Below, in pieces: positions 26,301 through 37,040 of a stretch of 64,000 nt of DNA. Position 1 is the stretch's first letter. Every line of letters starts with the position of its first letter. The notes beneath the pieces were generated by a model. The model saw nothing but the letters and a program-made list of their open reading frames with translations. It was not told the origin of the DNA and did not search any database. The position numbers and the translations under genes are program-made. The stretch is from Osmia lignaria lignaria (lineage: Eukaryota > Arthropoda > Insecta > Hymenoptera > Megachilidae), in NCBI RefSeq assembly GCF_051020975.1, contig NC_135042.1, positions 9,571,888 through 9,635,887 of the forward strand, given 5' to 3'.

Positions 26301-29300
26301 AACACAGTAGGAACTTTTGATTCACCGAATACTCACCACATCGATTATATGATGAAGAGAAAGTCCAAAGACGACTGCCAAGGGTTGTGAAGAATTTTTA
26401 GCTGGTCGAACACCAGCGTCGTATCCATCGAGCAGATACTTCGTCAGTCTGTATTCGTGTTCATCTCCCAAACCTGCAAATACAGTGTACATGAACTATT
26501 AACAAACATCAAATTTAATCGTATAATCGTTTGGGATCGGGTTTCAATTCCGTCCCATTTTCTCTAATGGCAAATGTAATTCCTTTTATTACATCAAATG
26601 GCATTGTCTATAGATGGAAGCGTTCGTCCCACAGAAGTGGGTATTGTGTCTCGAAACGCGAGGGAACCCATCCTTCGACTAATCTTCCTTCGATTCTGTC
26701 TTTTCTCAAAGCTAACCAAGCGTTGTCGTCAAACCTCAATTAAATAAAGCATCTCTCGGCTGAGACAATGAGTCTTACTGGTTGAGAAGAAAAAGTATTC
26801 GATGGTTGTGGGATTGGTTGATTAAAGTTAGAAGTGTCCTTTGATCTTCTAATGAAACGCTTGCACGAGAATGTTGGGCGAAGGTTGATTGTGTACTCTG
26901 ATAAAAAAGCTTTCAAAAGCTTCAAGATGAAGACATTATCAAAAATTCATATGTACCAAGGTCAGAGTGAAAATGGTCCACAAAATCTTTCCTCCAACCC
27001 TTTTAATTCCGATCGTTAAATCTACGTCAGATGGTGATATAGCTAGCCACCTCCATACGTGGAGGCGTTTCACTTTTCTGAATCGTTTAACAGGCAACCT
27101 TACAACTGATTCCGATATCCTCTCCCCGGAAAAAAAAGAGTTATCGGAAAAAGTTGCTGATTTACAAGCGGACAGATTCGACGGTCTGTCAGAAAACACT
27201 TATTTAAAAACATTGTTTTGTTGTGTTTCAATGTGGCTTGGTAAAAGAGGCGAATTTATCAGCTAATCAAGCGGAAACTAAAGGGCTCTATTCTTAGCAG
27301 GCAAATTTCGCTATCTTTGAGAACTCTACGTGTTTTGTAAATATCGATAATTAATAGCGAAACTGATCACGCCGAGGGGAACACATTTAGAATAACATTT
27401 CAGTGACATTTAACCATCTAACGAGTGATTTTTCAACCAGGAATTTGTTTATTTAATGAATATTTTCGTGAAAGAGGAAACGGTAAAACTCTTACTTCCT
27501 CGTTCACCAAAAAATTCTATTCAGTGTAACTCTACGTCATAAATTCACCCTTTCAAAACGATCGGTGTGTGTATTTTTCAGCGTGCAAAATTTCTGTATT
27601 TTTTCATTATCCTCCAGTGTTTACACGAAGCAGCGTATTCCGCTTTTCATACAGTGCACGCAGGAAGAGAATTTCGACTGCAAAATACAACAAAGCGTAT
27701 TAACTTATTATCTCATCGAACAATGGAATAGCAGTATCATTGTTTGAATACGTTTGAAGGCATTCGTTATCCTTTCCCTTGGCATTAAAATCTACCCGTG
27801 TACAATAATCGTCCAGAATTTAAATTTTATATTTCCCGAAAATCGATCGTCGCACAGATTCTTGTCACCTCGACACAGTTATTCCCCTTCGATCTTCAGC
27901 AAAGACAGTTGGCGAAGTTCGTTATTAAACGTTTGCATTGGCCTTTCGTGTAAACGACGCGGCGAAGAGCCGTTTCACTCCTCTCGCCACTAATTCGCGA
28001 TCGGAGCATCGTCGAAATTTGCATACTCGCCACCCGTAGAAATTCGCCAAGCGACTCGCAGATCGATCGGTTTGTTTACCTCGCCACCAATGTAATTACT
28101 GATCGAAGATCGAATCATACTTTTCTTAATATATTAGAATAAAACGTGCATTGAAATATGTGACGATTCTTGAAATATTTAAAAAAGATTCGCGATTCTT
28201 TTCCTGCGTGCAACGAGCTCAAAGGCTTTTCAATAAAATTTAACGGAAGCGTAGGGGCGAAATATTGAAAAGAAACGGGAATAAGGATGTCGTTTCTTAC
28301 GAACCGCGGTTCCTCGAAGGATTTTCGTTTCACGCAGCATCTCGTTACAAATTCGACTTCGATTTAGCGTAGCAACGAGGAAACCTGCGAGTCTATTTCG
28401 CGGTTGAAGAGCTTTTTCGATAGCTCTCCCTCCCAGTCAGTAGGGATAAAAGAGTCGGCTGGCTGGTGCTTCGCAAGAATGAAGAGCTTCGCGTTGTACA
28501 TTTTCCACGTTTTGTAGGATCGTATCGATGCAGAGCTTTCCAACGTTGCATCCTGGATTTGCACGGTAATTCATGGACACTCCAGGCTCGCGTGGTATCA
28601 AACAGAATCGTGGAGTGTCCAAGCTTTATCGGGTTTCCGCTCTTCCCTCTCCTCTCCCTTTCCTCTTTGTTGCCATGTTTCCTGACTATTTCGAATTTAT
28701 ACGCAAGAAGATTCTGTCGCTTCCGTTTCGACACTTTTTTCATTAACTAGAGAAAAAATAAATATTTCTTAGAACGTTGCCTTTAAAATATTAAATTTTG
28801 AATTTATATAAGTAGATAAAAAAAAAAGATCATTTCAATGTGAACAAGAATCTCTCGAAACATATCCTTATCTCCAAATTATTTGTTGTGGAGGAAAGAA
28901 GTTAAGGCAGTCGGCAAATTATCTTCTCCTTCGAACTCCTCCACTCGTTATTTGCATGCTAACGAGAATACGTTTCCTTTATTTCGTCAACAACCGTGCG
29001 CTCTCTAACCGAACATGGAAATCATGTTTGAAGAATGTGTTTCAAAGTTTGTCAGGAGGAAAAATCCAAGCGGAAAATGGAACGTTTCGATCCACCTGTC
29101 TCGAACAGTGAAACTTTTCAATCTTGAAAACTTTTTTTCCTTCTCCCTCTTCAATACAAATTTCGATGAATTTGTAAGCATATGCGCTATAAAAAAAAGA
29201 ATAGAAATCATCGAGTTTCTAGTGAAGTTCTCGGAGTAACGGGGGTGAAAATATTCGAAGAAATTGATTTACAACTCTATCGAACTTCATGAAATTCCAA

Positions 29301-30227
29301 CTCGGGAAATCCTGTCGAACGAGCAATCCATTTATCGAACAGACAGAAGAAATTGCCCTTAATCACTAGACGAGCCGTTCTTAATCAACATTTTCCTTGC
29401 CGCCTTCGTCAGATCTGTTATCGAGATTCAATCTCGCATGCAAAACGGAAATGATTACATCGTATTTTCATAACACGGCAAAAATGAAACGAAAGGAAAC
29501 AGAAGACGTTTTCCTTTAACGAGTTTTTGTATTTCCCTGTTGGGGAGAGATTTAATCAGGGGAGAAACTTGTAATCTTGTTAAATAAGATCGCATAGCCG
29601 ATGAGAGAATTAAAATCAATTAACTAGATGTATAATTTGTTTTCCATTTGTATTGAAACATAATTAAATAGCAGTTTTAATGAAAGAAAACCAGGAATTA
29701 ATTTATGAATTGCCCATTAATTAAGTAGCGAATGTTTATGTATTTATGAAGTTAAATTATTGAAAGCGGTTTAATTCGGTTACCAAACAGAACATCTTTT
29801 TAAATGAAATTAATGAACAAGAACGATTTAATGTCTACTAATGTGATTCACTTGGAAAAACTCTTAAAATGAACTGAATACATTTCAGATATTTAATAAT
29901 TCATCTAATTTGAAAAACAAATCGGTGGTTGAATAGATTTAACCCTCTTCGCGGTTCCTTCAACGTAATCATCATCACAGCAAGTTCTTCGAGAATAAAA
30001 ATAACATAAAACATAGGAACTCATTTGAAGTTTTCTTTTCATTAAAACTTTTTAACTTGACAAAAATTAACGATAACTCAACGAAGCGATACTTAATTAA
30101 ACTTGTACTGAAAGGGGTGCGCTTGGGAAGTAAAGGGTTAAAAAAGAAATCTAGCAAAAGCGGACTTACCGTTCCCGAAAATAATGGCCAAAACTCCGCA
30201 ATGAAAGAACAGGACCAAAGGCGACAT
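20317..30227 (-). CDS. nicotinic acetylcholine receptor alpha-type subunit (complete)
   Basis: Cation-selective Cys-loop receptor subunit, 499 residues. Exons: 30170-30227, 26337-26473, 25283-25437, 24858-25041, 22569-22785, 22009-22143, 20952-21130, 20317-20751; all junctions agree in phase. Residues 1-19 are a signal peptide. The Cys-loop is C151 to C165 with 13 residues between (CDIDVEFFPFDEQRC). Vicinal cysteines C215-C216 in YYSCCPEPYP make it an alpha subunit able to carry the principal acetylcholine site. GEK (262-264) before TM2 indicates cation selectivity. TM1 is about 234-256, TM2 265-283, TM3 297-318 and TM4 467-490. TM3 and the short cytoplasmic loop (VTLNLHHRGVRGSRVP) recall vertebrate alpha9/alpha10 and a divergent insect alpha class more than Drosophila alpha1-4 or alpha7, so I give no subunit number. 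Intron 1 is 3.7 kb. Confidence 0.93.
23651..23843. mobile_element. possible hAT-type MITE
   Basis: The ends TTCTCAAACGCTGGTCCGC and GAGAAACGCTG (with GGTCCGCGGG just inside) are imperfect inverted repeats of the common hAT end CAGCGTTTCTCAA. GGGACA occurs just outside both ends, but a full 8-bp duplication is not intact. It sits in an intron of the nAChR gene. Confidence 0.5.
29943..30137. mobile_element. possible piggyBac-type MITE beside nAChR exon 1
   Basis: 195 bp between two TTAA sites, starting CCCTCTTCGCGG and ending GGAAGTAAAGGG. Only the outer CCCT/AGGG is clearly inverted, so the call is weak. Its length and ends are close to the better example at 55027-55225. It ends 32 bp from the first nAChR exon. 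Confidence 0.35.
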
Positions 30228-30853
30228 GGAATTGATATACCACTTAAACGCGAGACCGCCTGTCCTCGACTGATGTCCGATGCTTTTCAACCACCGTGCA
30301 ATTTCGACCCTGAATCCCGCGCTACCCCTACCAACGCGTCTCTTCCAAAGGAAATTCGCGCAGGCGTTTCAAACAATGCAGACACGAATGTTAAACAAAC
30401 TGCCGGTTGTATTTAGGTGATCCTCTCTCATACATCTTCAAACTCGACTCTTCTCAACACCACCACTGCGTTATAAAAATTTTTAATTAATGCCTCGATT
30501 ATTAACAAGAATTTTTATGAGTATCTTTATAACAATCAAATAATAATGAAATTGTAATGAGATTCTCGATGCTCCAAAACAGTACGGTTGAATTGGTAAT
30601 TAAGGAGCATTGATTGCAAATTATTCAATTAAAAAATATTACCTCCTCGCACAAAGCTATTTAGATCGTGCAATATCGAACATGCTCGTTACTTTGTTTT
30701 CAACTGATTTTCAATTGTCACTCCTCCTAGCACACTTTCCAAATTGACAAGTAAACCTTTCGTGGCCGTTGTTGCACCCTTCGAAGATAGAGCGCTCGAT
30801 CACCACGTGTTTCTTTCTGCGATGACATGGTGCATGTTCGAATCGTCTGAAAA
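30228..30853. other. spacer upstream of nAChR, no gene recognised
   Basis: It must hold the nAChR 5' leader and promoter (minus) and the promoter of the first small-Hsp-like gene (plus). No TATA box or other core element stands out, and the sequence is AT-rich and featureless. Confidence 0.5.
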
Positions 30854-31528
30854 ATGAACGTAAAGAGAAATCAGTTAAAGAGCAATGAAAACGCGACAAT
30901 GGAATCGGCACACTGTCCAAAATGTGCAACTTCCTTTCAGTTTGTCAGAAAACCGAATCCTTTAGTGGTACACTCTGGTAAACCAGTGACCGAGAGAATT
31001 GCAAGACCGCTTGACTGCGGCTATGTAATGCAGATTGTTTCAATTGGTGTTCGATCGGACAACGTTTATGAGGTGGATCCTGGCTTGTTAATTAACCCCA
31101 TGCCTTACGATTTTTGTACCAATTAAGCACTCTGATATTAGCTGTGATCATAAAGCAAGGGGTTAATGAACGATTACTACAATCAATGGTGTGTGTAATC
31201 CATTAAATTGCAGGCACGAATGCTGCTGTCGCCGGAGGTGGATATGTCTTCCATCAAAATAACCGTAAAAGGAAATAATCTGCGGGTAAACGTGTGCAGG
31301 CCATTTAACGATCAGTTCACTAGTCATTTGCCAGGGATCATCGATAAATCGAACGCTGGTGATATCATTAAAAAGATAATGAAGCACTGCGAGAACTTGC
31401 TTATACCGGATGATATCGATAGCGCGAAAGTTCGTGCGGTGGTGGACAATAAGAACAGAATGCTCGTGCTTACGGCACCTGCAATGAAACCTAGTAAAAT
31501 GAGAAAGAAATATATTGAGAAAAGTTGA
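30854..31528 (+). CDS. small heat-shock (alpha-crystallin)-like protein A
   Basis: Proposed two-exon gene (30854-31072 and 31214-31528, intron 141 bp with GTGGAT donor and TTGCAG acceptor), 177 residues. The splice is in phase and joins SDNVYE to ARMLLSPEVD, giving VYEARMLLSPEVDMSSIKIT and then VKGNNLRVNV. This fits the first strands of an alpha-crystallin domain (pattern V.L.V..F.PEE..VK..GN.L.V). The end, LLIPDDIDSAKVRAVV and then MLVLTAPAMK, fits the last strands (LP..VDP.KV......GVL...AP). The N-terminal part is unusual for the family: it has a CPKC pair (residues 23-26) and no WD-type start. Without the splice, the downstream frame alone from ATG 31220 would still encode most of the domain. 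The family call is inference from pattern. Its paralog follows directly. Confidence 0.55.
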
Positions 31529-31705
31529 AATGTTGCTTTTTTTAATCATGGTTCTTACATGAAGCCATTTAGCAGTCGAAGTTTTCAAACTCGATAGAAC
31601 AAAAGATGATCGTGCGAAGCTGGTTCCGAATAAGTTCATCCAGTTGACTCGTGAAAAAATGATTCCTGACAGGAGACTCCAATATTTTCGTTTAGACTGA
31701 TCACT

Positions 31706-32162
31706 ATGGATAAGCTACCGCCTCACTGCCAAGAAAACGCAATCACCTTAAAGCAAAATGATTACATGAATTTTGAAATGATGTCCAATGGAATTAAGGC
31801 GAGCTTGAAATTTGACAGGGTTCCTAATTTCTACACCATCGAAAATAAAGAACTTTACGCTGCACGTACTTCACGATTTAGTAAAATTTCATGAAATTCA
31901 GTGGCACTTGGAAAAGCTTGGTAACGATAGGATTAACGTGTACTTGCAGGCGGAGATCAAGATCGAAGGATTGAAAGTAGGAACTGCCACTTTAGTAACT
32001 GAAAATATGTTGAATATAAAATTGCATAGCGCAGAGGATTGGTCGCACATAAGGAACCTTAACTTTTTAATACCGTCCGAAGCAAACGCGAAGAAAGTCT
32101 CGATTGAAATTTTTAATGATACAATTTTTATGCGGGCACCGCTTAAAAAGAAACATACATAA
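31706..32162 (+). CDS. small heat-shock-like protein B, spliced or frameshifted
   Basis: Tandem paralog of the gene just upstream. Two frames must be joined: 31706-31819 (MDKLPPHCQEN...KFDR) and 31902-32162 (WHLEKLGNDRINVYLQAEIK... to the stop). Removing an 82-bp intron with GTTCCT donor and ATTCAG acceptor restores the frame and gives 124 residues. The donor is poor, so a single-base frameshift in a decaying or misassembled copy is the alternative. NVYLQAEIKIEGLKVGTAT and LNFLIPSEANAKKVSIEI followed by MRAPLKK align with VYEARMLLSPEVDMSSIKIT and ENLLIPDDIDSAKVRAVV plus APAMK of the neighbour. Function unknown; chaperone fold inferred. Confidence 0.45.
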
Positions 32163-32266
32163 CGTTATGTATTCTTATTATTACAAATTATTAATATCAT
32201 ATCGAAGGTAGGAAATATAGTTTAAAGATCAATTACAAAACTATCATCCTCTGTTGTCCTCCCATA

Positions 32267-32272
32267 TTTATT
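32267..32272 (-). terminator. RpL4 polyadenylation signal
   Basis: TTTATT on the plus strand (AATAAA on the gene strand), 48 bases after the RpL4 stop codon. The gap to the end of the upstream small-Hsp-like gene is only about 160 bp. Confidence 0.6.
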
Positions 32273-32319
32273 CAAAACAAATAAACGTCATGGGTCAACA
32301 ACGAATTGTTGGTAAAAAG

Positions 32320-34906
32320 TTACTTCTTTACGGGTGCAGCTTTTGATGCCGCAGGTTTCCCTGCGGCTTTTTCAGTTGGTTTAGTCACTTTTTCAGGCTT
32401 AGCCGCGGTAGCGGTTGTTGCCTTCTTCACGGTTTTTGTCTTCTTAGGTTTAGCTGCTTTTGCAGCTAATATTTGTTTCCTACGTCTTTCTAACAGCAGC
32501 TTGGTCTTTACAGCTGGTACAGACTTTGGAAGCTTCAGCTGTACAGAAAAAATGTTTCGTCGGATATTATATAAAACGAGTATTATTAAATATTGGAACC
32601 GGAACTTACTCCACGCTTCTCGGCCAGAATAAGTTCTTTCTCGTGTTGACGTTTCCTTGCGGTCAGGATTGCTGCGCGTTTCAGAACAGCGGCATATGGA
32701 TTCAGACGCAACATCGCACGGGTATTGGTCAACGGGTTCAGTTTCTTCACACTGCGGACCACCTTCTTCCTACAATTATAAAATTTATCTCCGATGCACA
32801 TGTGGCTAATAAAACAATTCCAAAACATTTATGAAAGGAAGGCATCAGATATGGTTAAGGATATTATCACTGTCAATCAGTAACACGGACCAAAAATTAT
32901 CATCATACACAAGTTGCATAACGCATTGTTTATAATAATATAACAGGTTCACATACCTTGGTGCTCTCAAAACCTTGCGGATTTCGTCAGCTTTCAAAAG
33001 TCTTGCCAAATCTGTGTTTGCCATTTTGGGGAAAGGTAAGTTGTAATCAGCTTTCAGCTGGGATTCCTTACGCCATGTTCCGTACAGAGCATCAAGTTTC
33101 TCGAAGGCAGACTTTGTCCAGATTACGAAACGACCGATGTGACCACCAGGTGCTAATTTTAAAAGATTCATCTTATTGATATTCATAAGATCGATACCGG
33201 GAATGTTACGGAACGCCTTGCGAATGCCCTACGAACAGTTTACAAATAAAAATAAGCAAAGTCGTTACGAAATTCGATAAGGTAACTTGTTAGACTCTCG
33301 TATACCTGATCTTGACCGTATACGATCAAAGGTCCTCGACGCTGAATACGTCTACGGTTACGCATTTTACCCTTGCCAGCACGGAAACGTTGGGATTTGT
33401 ATACCTATGATCAAAAGAAAGAAATTATTTTCTAATCCATTAATGTATTAATCAATTGTTTGGTTAGTTTTACCCCTGTCTAACAGTCTGCTAGTCAAGA
33501 ACGCCAAAATAACCATGTTTATTTAGCACCTAATTAGGAGCATCTAAATTAAAGTGATCATAATAAAGATGCGGACATTTAACGGTGCATAATGAAGACA
33601 GAAGCACATTTACCTTTTGGATATCATTCCATGCTTTGATACGTCTCAAAAAGATAACAGCTTGCTTAGTTTTACTGTACTCTTGAATTTTGTCTGATAC
33701 TACCAAAGGGAATTCTGGAACCTCTTGTACCATGTGACCTGAATGTAACAAAAAAATAAAGGTAACTATGGATTTATTCAAAGGGCAATATAAAACAAGT
33801 AATGACTATGGAACCCTCAGCAGAATGGAATTAATATAATCAATGTTAAATCAGCAACACGGACCATACCTATCATCATTGTCATACTTTATCAGTTACT
33901 TAATTATCTTCATATCATGTTAATTACCTTTAGATTGTACAAGAGCTGGAACACCAGATGCAGCAATAGAGGAAACCAGAGCATATCTTTTCTGGTTAAC
34001 ATTAATTTTGCGGTGCCAACGTCTCCATGGCTTGGTTGGGGCAAACATGCGTCCTCCTCTACACATGTTACCAAACGCACCTTGACCAGAGCGGTGAGTA
34101 CCACCACCGCGAACACGCGGAATACGTGCTACAGCACGTCCTGTTCCCCATGATTCAGCAGAGGTTTGATGACCTAACAAAAGAAACCTATATTTAATAA
34201 TTCTAACATTAGTTCTTTAACAAAAATAAGGAACAGAACATAAAATTTGTCAAAGTATTTGATTCTTGAGTTAAATAATAAATGAATTCATATTTACCAG
34301 CCTCTTTAGACACACAATATGGTTGTCTACTATTCTTTGAAACTTGTTGGTGAACGAAATTCACAATATCGGGCCGAATTGGTGCTTTGAACACAGCCGG
34401 CAGAGAAATTGTTTCGCCCGACGTCTCATTTTTATCGGTATAAACCGTAACAAGGGGTCGCGCCGTTGATAACGCCTGTAAAAGAAGAAAAAATGTTAAA
34501 ATATACGCCTGTTTAACATTTGGTAACAATAAGCTCAATTATTACAAATTAAAGTAAACTTTATGTTCTGATACGTTCAAAGATGGTTCCTATTGGAATG
34601 GCACATGGCGTATTAGCACATTGAAATCATCATACTCTTGCAAATATTTCTATATATATAACTATATACAAATAGATATTATATTAATGTAATTATAATT
34701 AATATAATAAAAAACAAAAACTATATCAACAAGTTCCAAACAAAACTACATTATGTTACAAATTATTACACGTGGTCAACTATGCGATGGATGCGGTCCA
34801 CTATTCAATATGAAATTCTTGTAAATCGAAGGACACTTTAATAACGTGAATACATTAAATACAAAACAGTAATGAATTCTAAATAAATTGTAATATTTCT
34901 TACCAT
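32320..34906 (-). CDS. RpL4: 60S ribosomal protein L4 (uL4)
   Basis: Structural protein of the large ribosomal subunit, whose long internal loop lines the exit tunnel. 433 residues from eight exons: 34904-34906 (ATG only), 34298-34475, 33928-34173, 33614-33738, 33306-33404, 32957-33228, 32610-32769, 32320-32538. All borders are GT-AG with matching phases. Recognised blocks: ARPLVTVYTDKNE, FKAPIRPDIVNFVH, ESWGTGRAVARIPRVRGGGT (loop), MCRGGRMFAPTKPWRRWHRK, FPLVVSDKIQEYSKTKQAV, MRNRRRIQRRGPLIVY and IPGIDLMNINKMNLLKLAPG. The C-terminal tail is lysine/alanine-rich, as in other animals. Two U18-type snoRNAs lie in introns. The leader starts with a pyrimidine tract near 34988. Confidence 0.97.
32840..32911 (-). 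ncRNA. U18 (SNORD18)-type C/D box snoRNA in RpL4 intron 6
   Basis: On the gene strand: C box ATGATGA (32900-32906), D' box CTGA (32877-32880), a C'-like GTGATAA, and D box CTGA (32845-32848). The bases before D' read TTTGGTCCGTGTTA. TTGGTCCGTGTT is perfectly complementary to AACACGGACCAA of 28S rRNA, and the fifth base from D' pairs with the A of AACACGG. This is the guide element of vertebrate U18, which is also encoded in RPL4 introns (known). Ends are approximate. Confidence 0.85.
33812..33884 (-). ncRNA. second U18-type C/D box snoRNA in RpL4 intron 3
   Basis: C box ATGATGA (33873-33879), D' CTGA (33851-33854), C'-like TGATTA, D box CTGA (33817-33820), all on the RpL4 strand. The guide TGGTCCGTGTTG before D' pairs with AACACGGACCA of 28S rRNA, the same site as the copy in intron 6. 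Outside the boxes and guide the two copies differ, so the duplication is old or strongly diverged. Ends are approximate. Confidence 0.82.
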
Positions 34907-35391
34907 TTCGCGTCTATTTTACAACTTTTCGGGCATCAGATATAAACTAACCAGGCAGCTCACACGCCTTACCTGGCCGTAAAGGAAGATGGACGCAAAC
35001 GGAAGTTACACAGTAAACCATTACGCATGCTCAGAATCCATTATTTCTTAACCACCATTCACAGTCATTCTTCATTTGACCTTTATAAATATAATTACAA
35101 TGCAATAAATTAAATACTTTCTAAAAAAATAATGTTTTATCACTGCTTACAATTATAATAATCAAATATTGTTGTAACAAAAGATAAATCTTAAAAATTG
35201 TATGGGTTTGTCATCAAGCACCAATGGTAATATAGTTCTATAGGAAACTGCGTGTGGGTATTGGTAGTTACAGCAGAAATATTCTTGGTAATGAAAAATG
35301 GGTTTTAACAGGAAATGCAATAAGATTTGAATATAGTTGAACCATTATTGTTGACAAATTTTAACGTTGGGAAAAGTATTTATTTTTCTAA
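34907..35391. promoter_or_regulatory. divergent RpL4 / BCAS2 promoter region
   Basis: 485 bp separate the two start codons, which read in opposite directions. Apart from the TOP tract no TATA box is obvious. A shared or back-to-back housekeeping promoter is inferred from the spacing. Confidence 0.45.
34975..34988 (-). promoter_or_regulatory. RpL4 5'TOP-like start
   Basis: The gene strand reads CTTCCTTTACGGCC about 80 bases before the ATG. Ribosomal protein mRNAs normally start with C inside such a pyrimidine tract (5'TOP, translation control by TOR signalling). The exact start base is inferred. Confidence 0.5.
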
Positions 35392-36343
35392 ATGGCAGGA
35401 GAAGTTATTGTTGATGCACTTCCGTACATTGATCAGGGCTATGATGAACCTGGAGTTAGAGAAGCGGTAAATAGTTTTTGTATAATAACTCGGGGAAGAA
35501 TATTTCGAGGTTATATTATGTATGTTTAGATTAACATTAAGTAAATAAATATAATATTCATCTCCCCTAATAAATGTTTTAGGCTCTGGCAATGGTTGAA
35601 GAAGAAACGCGTCGTTATAGGCCAACGAAAAATTATTTAGAACACTTGCCACCATTAAATATAAATGCTTTTGAAACAGAAGTAATGAAACATGAATTTG
35701 AGAGAATGCAAAATCGTTTGCCAATGGAAGTACTCAGTATGAAACGGTACGAGCTACCTCCACCTCCACCAGGAAAAATGAATGATCTTGCTGCATGGAA
35801 TGAAAGTGTGGAAAACAGTAGTGCTCAATTGGAACACCAGGCAACTAGGTATATAATCTTAATAGATGGTTCTTTCATATTGTTATATAGTATTTACATT
35901 TGATCTCACTATATTCCATATAAAAATACTATTTTAGAATCTGTAATCTTGAACTAATGATGGATTATGGATGTGAGGCTTGGAAATCTTACTTAGAAAT
36001 ATTGGTGCAACTAGTAAGTCAAGCTCAGAAGCAATTACAAGCATTGAGAAAAAAGATTCAGGAAGTTAATTGGCAAAGAAAATCTATGCAAACTCAAGGA
36101 GGAGAAAAACTGAGAGCATTAGAAGCCCAATGGGTTGGATTAGTATCAAAAAATTATGAAATTGAACAAGCATGTGTTCATTTAGAGGAAGAAATACAGA
36201 AATCTATGATAAACAAAGGTGAAGGGCTAGAGATTAGTGATATACCAGGAGAGGAAGAACCAGATATTCCAGGGAAAAATGCTACAGAGGTCATGGCATC
36301 AGAAATGGATCTACAAGAGCAACAAGAAAATCAAGAACCTTAA
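35392..36343 (+). CDS. BCAS2: pre-mRNA-splicing factor SPF27 (BCAS2)
   Basis: Core subunit of the Prp19/NineTeen complex, which activates the spliceosome (known). 248 residues; exons 35392-35466, 35583-35848, 35938-36343 with introns of 116 and 89 bp, in phase. MAGEVIVDALPYIDQGYDEP, EEETRRYRPTKNYLEHLP, FERMQNRLPMEVLSMKRYEL followed by PPPPPGK, and LELMMDYGCEAWKSYLE are conserved SPF27 blocks. The second half is a long coiled coil (about residues 135-210), followed by an acidic tail that is less conserved. Length is close to the usual 225 residues plus the tail. Divergent with RpL4. Confidence 0.95.
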
Positions 36344-36816
36344 AGAACACAAAATAAGATTAAAATTATGTACAGTTATAAATAACAGTGTTTTATATTA
36401 TTATTTAAATATATTAAGTGTATTTAAAATTGATTTTAAAATATGTCTATCCTTCCCTAATCTTTGAGATATTCCTTACTGTCCACTTCAGATGAACAAA
36501 CTATTGACTAGGGTTCGTACATACAGTCAGAAAGATCACCGGTAACGAAGATAAAAAAGGTGGTGATTATTGTTCAAAAAAAGTTGTTAAACATCTAAAC
36601 ATTTATAGAACCAATAAATACATAATCTGCAGAATAATTTATTATGGAATATAGTCGGCAATTCTGCTCCTAGGGTTGAAATAGTGCAACCATTTGAAGG
36701 TTAAAGAGGTTAAGACCGAGGACCACATCCAAAGTCAATTGACACTAGGGGTGCGTCGAAAATTAATGCAAAAATTCAAGTTACATTTATACTTGTGAAA
36801 ATAAATAATTGTTACA
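36344..36816. other. spacer with BCAS2 3' end and UQCC6 promoter
   Basis: AT-rich. No coding pattern is seen and no clear core promoter element is visible. Confidence 0.4.
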
Positions 36817-37011
36817 ATGCCATATGGTAAATCATGGTTTCGATTTTTGTCTTTCGCCACACTATCAATAGTATCAATGGCGGCAGGTTCGCAAATTGTG
36901 CACAACATATACAAACCACTCGACGATTTGGATCATCTTATAGAAGAGGCATTAAAAGCAAGATTATCCGAAGATCAGAATGTACTAACTGATAAACATG
37001 ATGTAATGTAA
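36817..37011 (+). CDS. UQCC6/Brawnin-like complex III assembly microprotein
   Basis: Single-exon gene of 64 residues. MPYGKSWFRFLSFATLSIVS and MAAGSQIVHNIYKPLDDL line up with human C12orf73/Brawnin (MP.G.....L...A.S...M.AG...VH..Y.P). That protein is an inner-membrane peptide needed for assembly of respiratory complex III. Residues about 7-25 form one transmembrane helix, followed by an acidic helix. The Drosophila counterpart belongs to the Sloth1/Sloth2 pair (known). An AATAAA follows at 37035-37040, so it seems to be transcribed separately from the next microprotein gene. The start is the first ATG of the frame. Confidence 0.85.
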   Translation: MPYGKSWFRFLSFATLSIVSMAAGSQIVHNIYKPLDDLDHLIEEALKARLSEDQNVLTDKHDVM

Positions 37012-37034
37012 ATAAAGTGTGCAGTTTTGTAAAT

Positions 37035-37040
37035 AATAAA
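37035..37040 (+). terminator. polyadenylation signal of the UQCC6-like gene
   Basis: AATAAA lies 24 bases after the stop codon. Confidence 0.55.

Noticed and set aside
30057..30416. 119-codon plus-strand frame
   Set aside because: Shadow of the nAChR signal-peptide exon on the opposite strand.
34560..34640. Third C/D snoRNA candidate in RpL4 intron 1 (minus; ATGATGA at 34627-34633)
   Set aside because: A good C box but no CTGA D box at the right distance (only TTGA), no clear terminal stem and no U18 guide.
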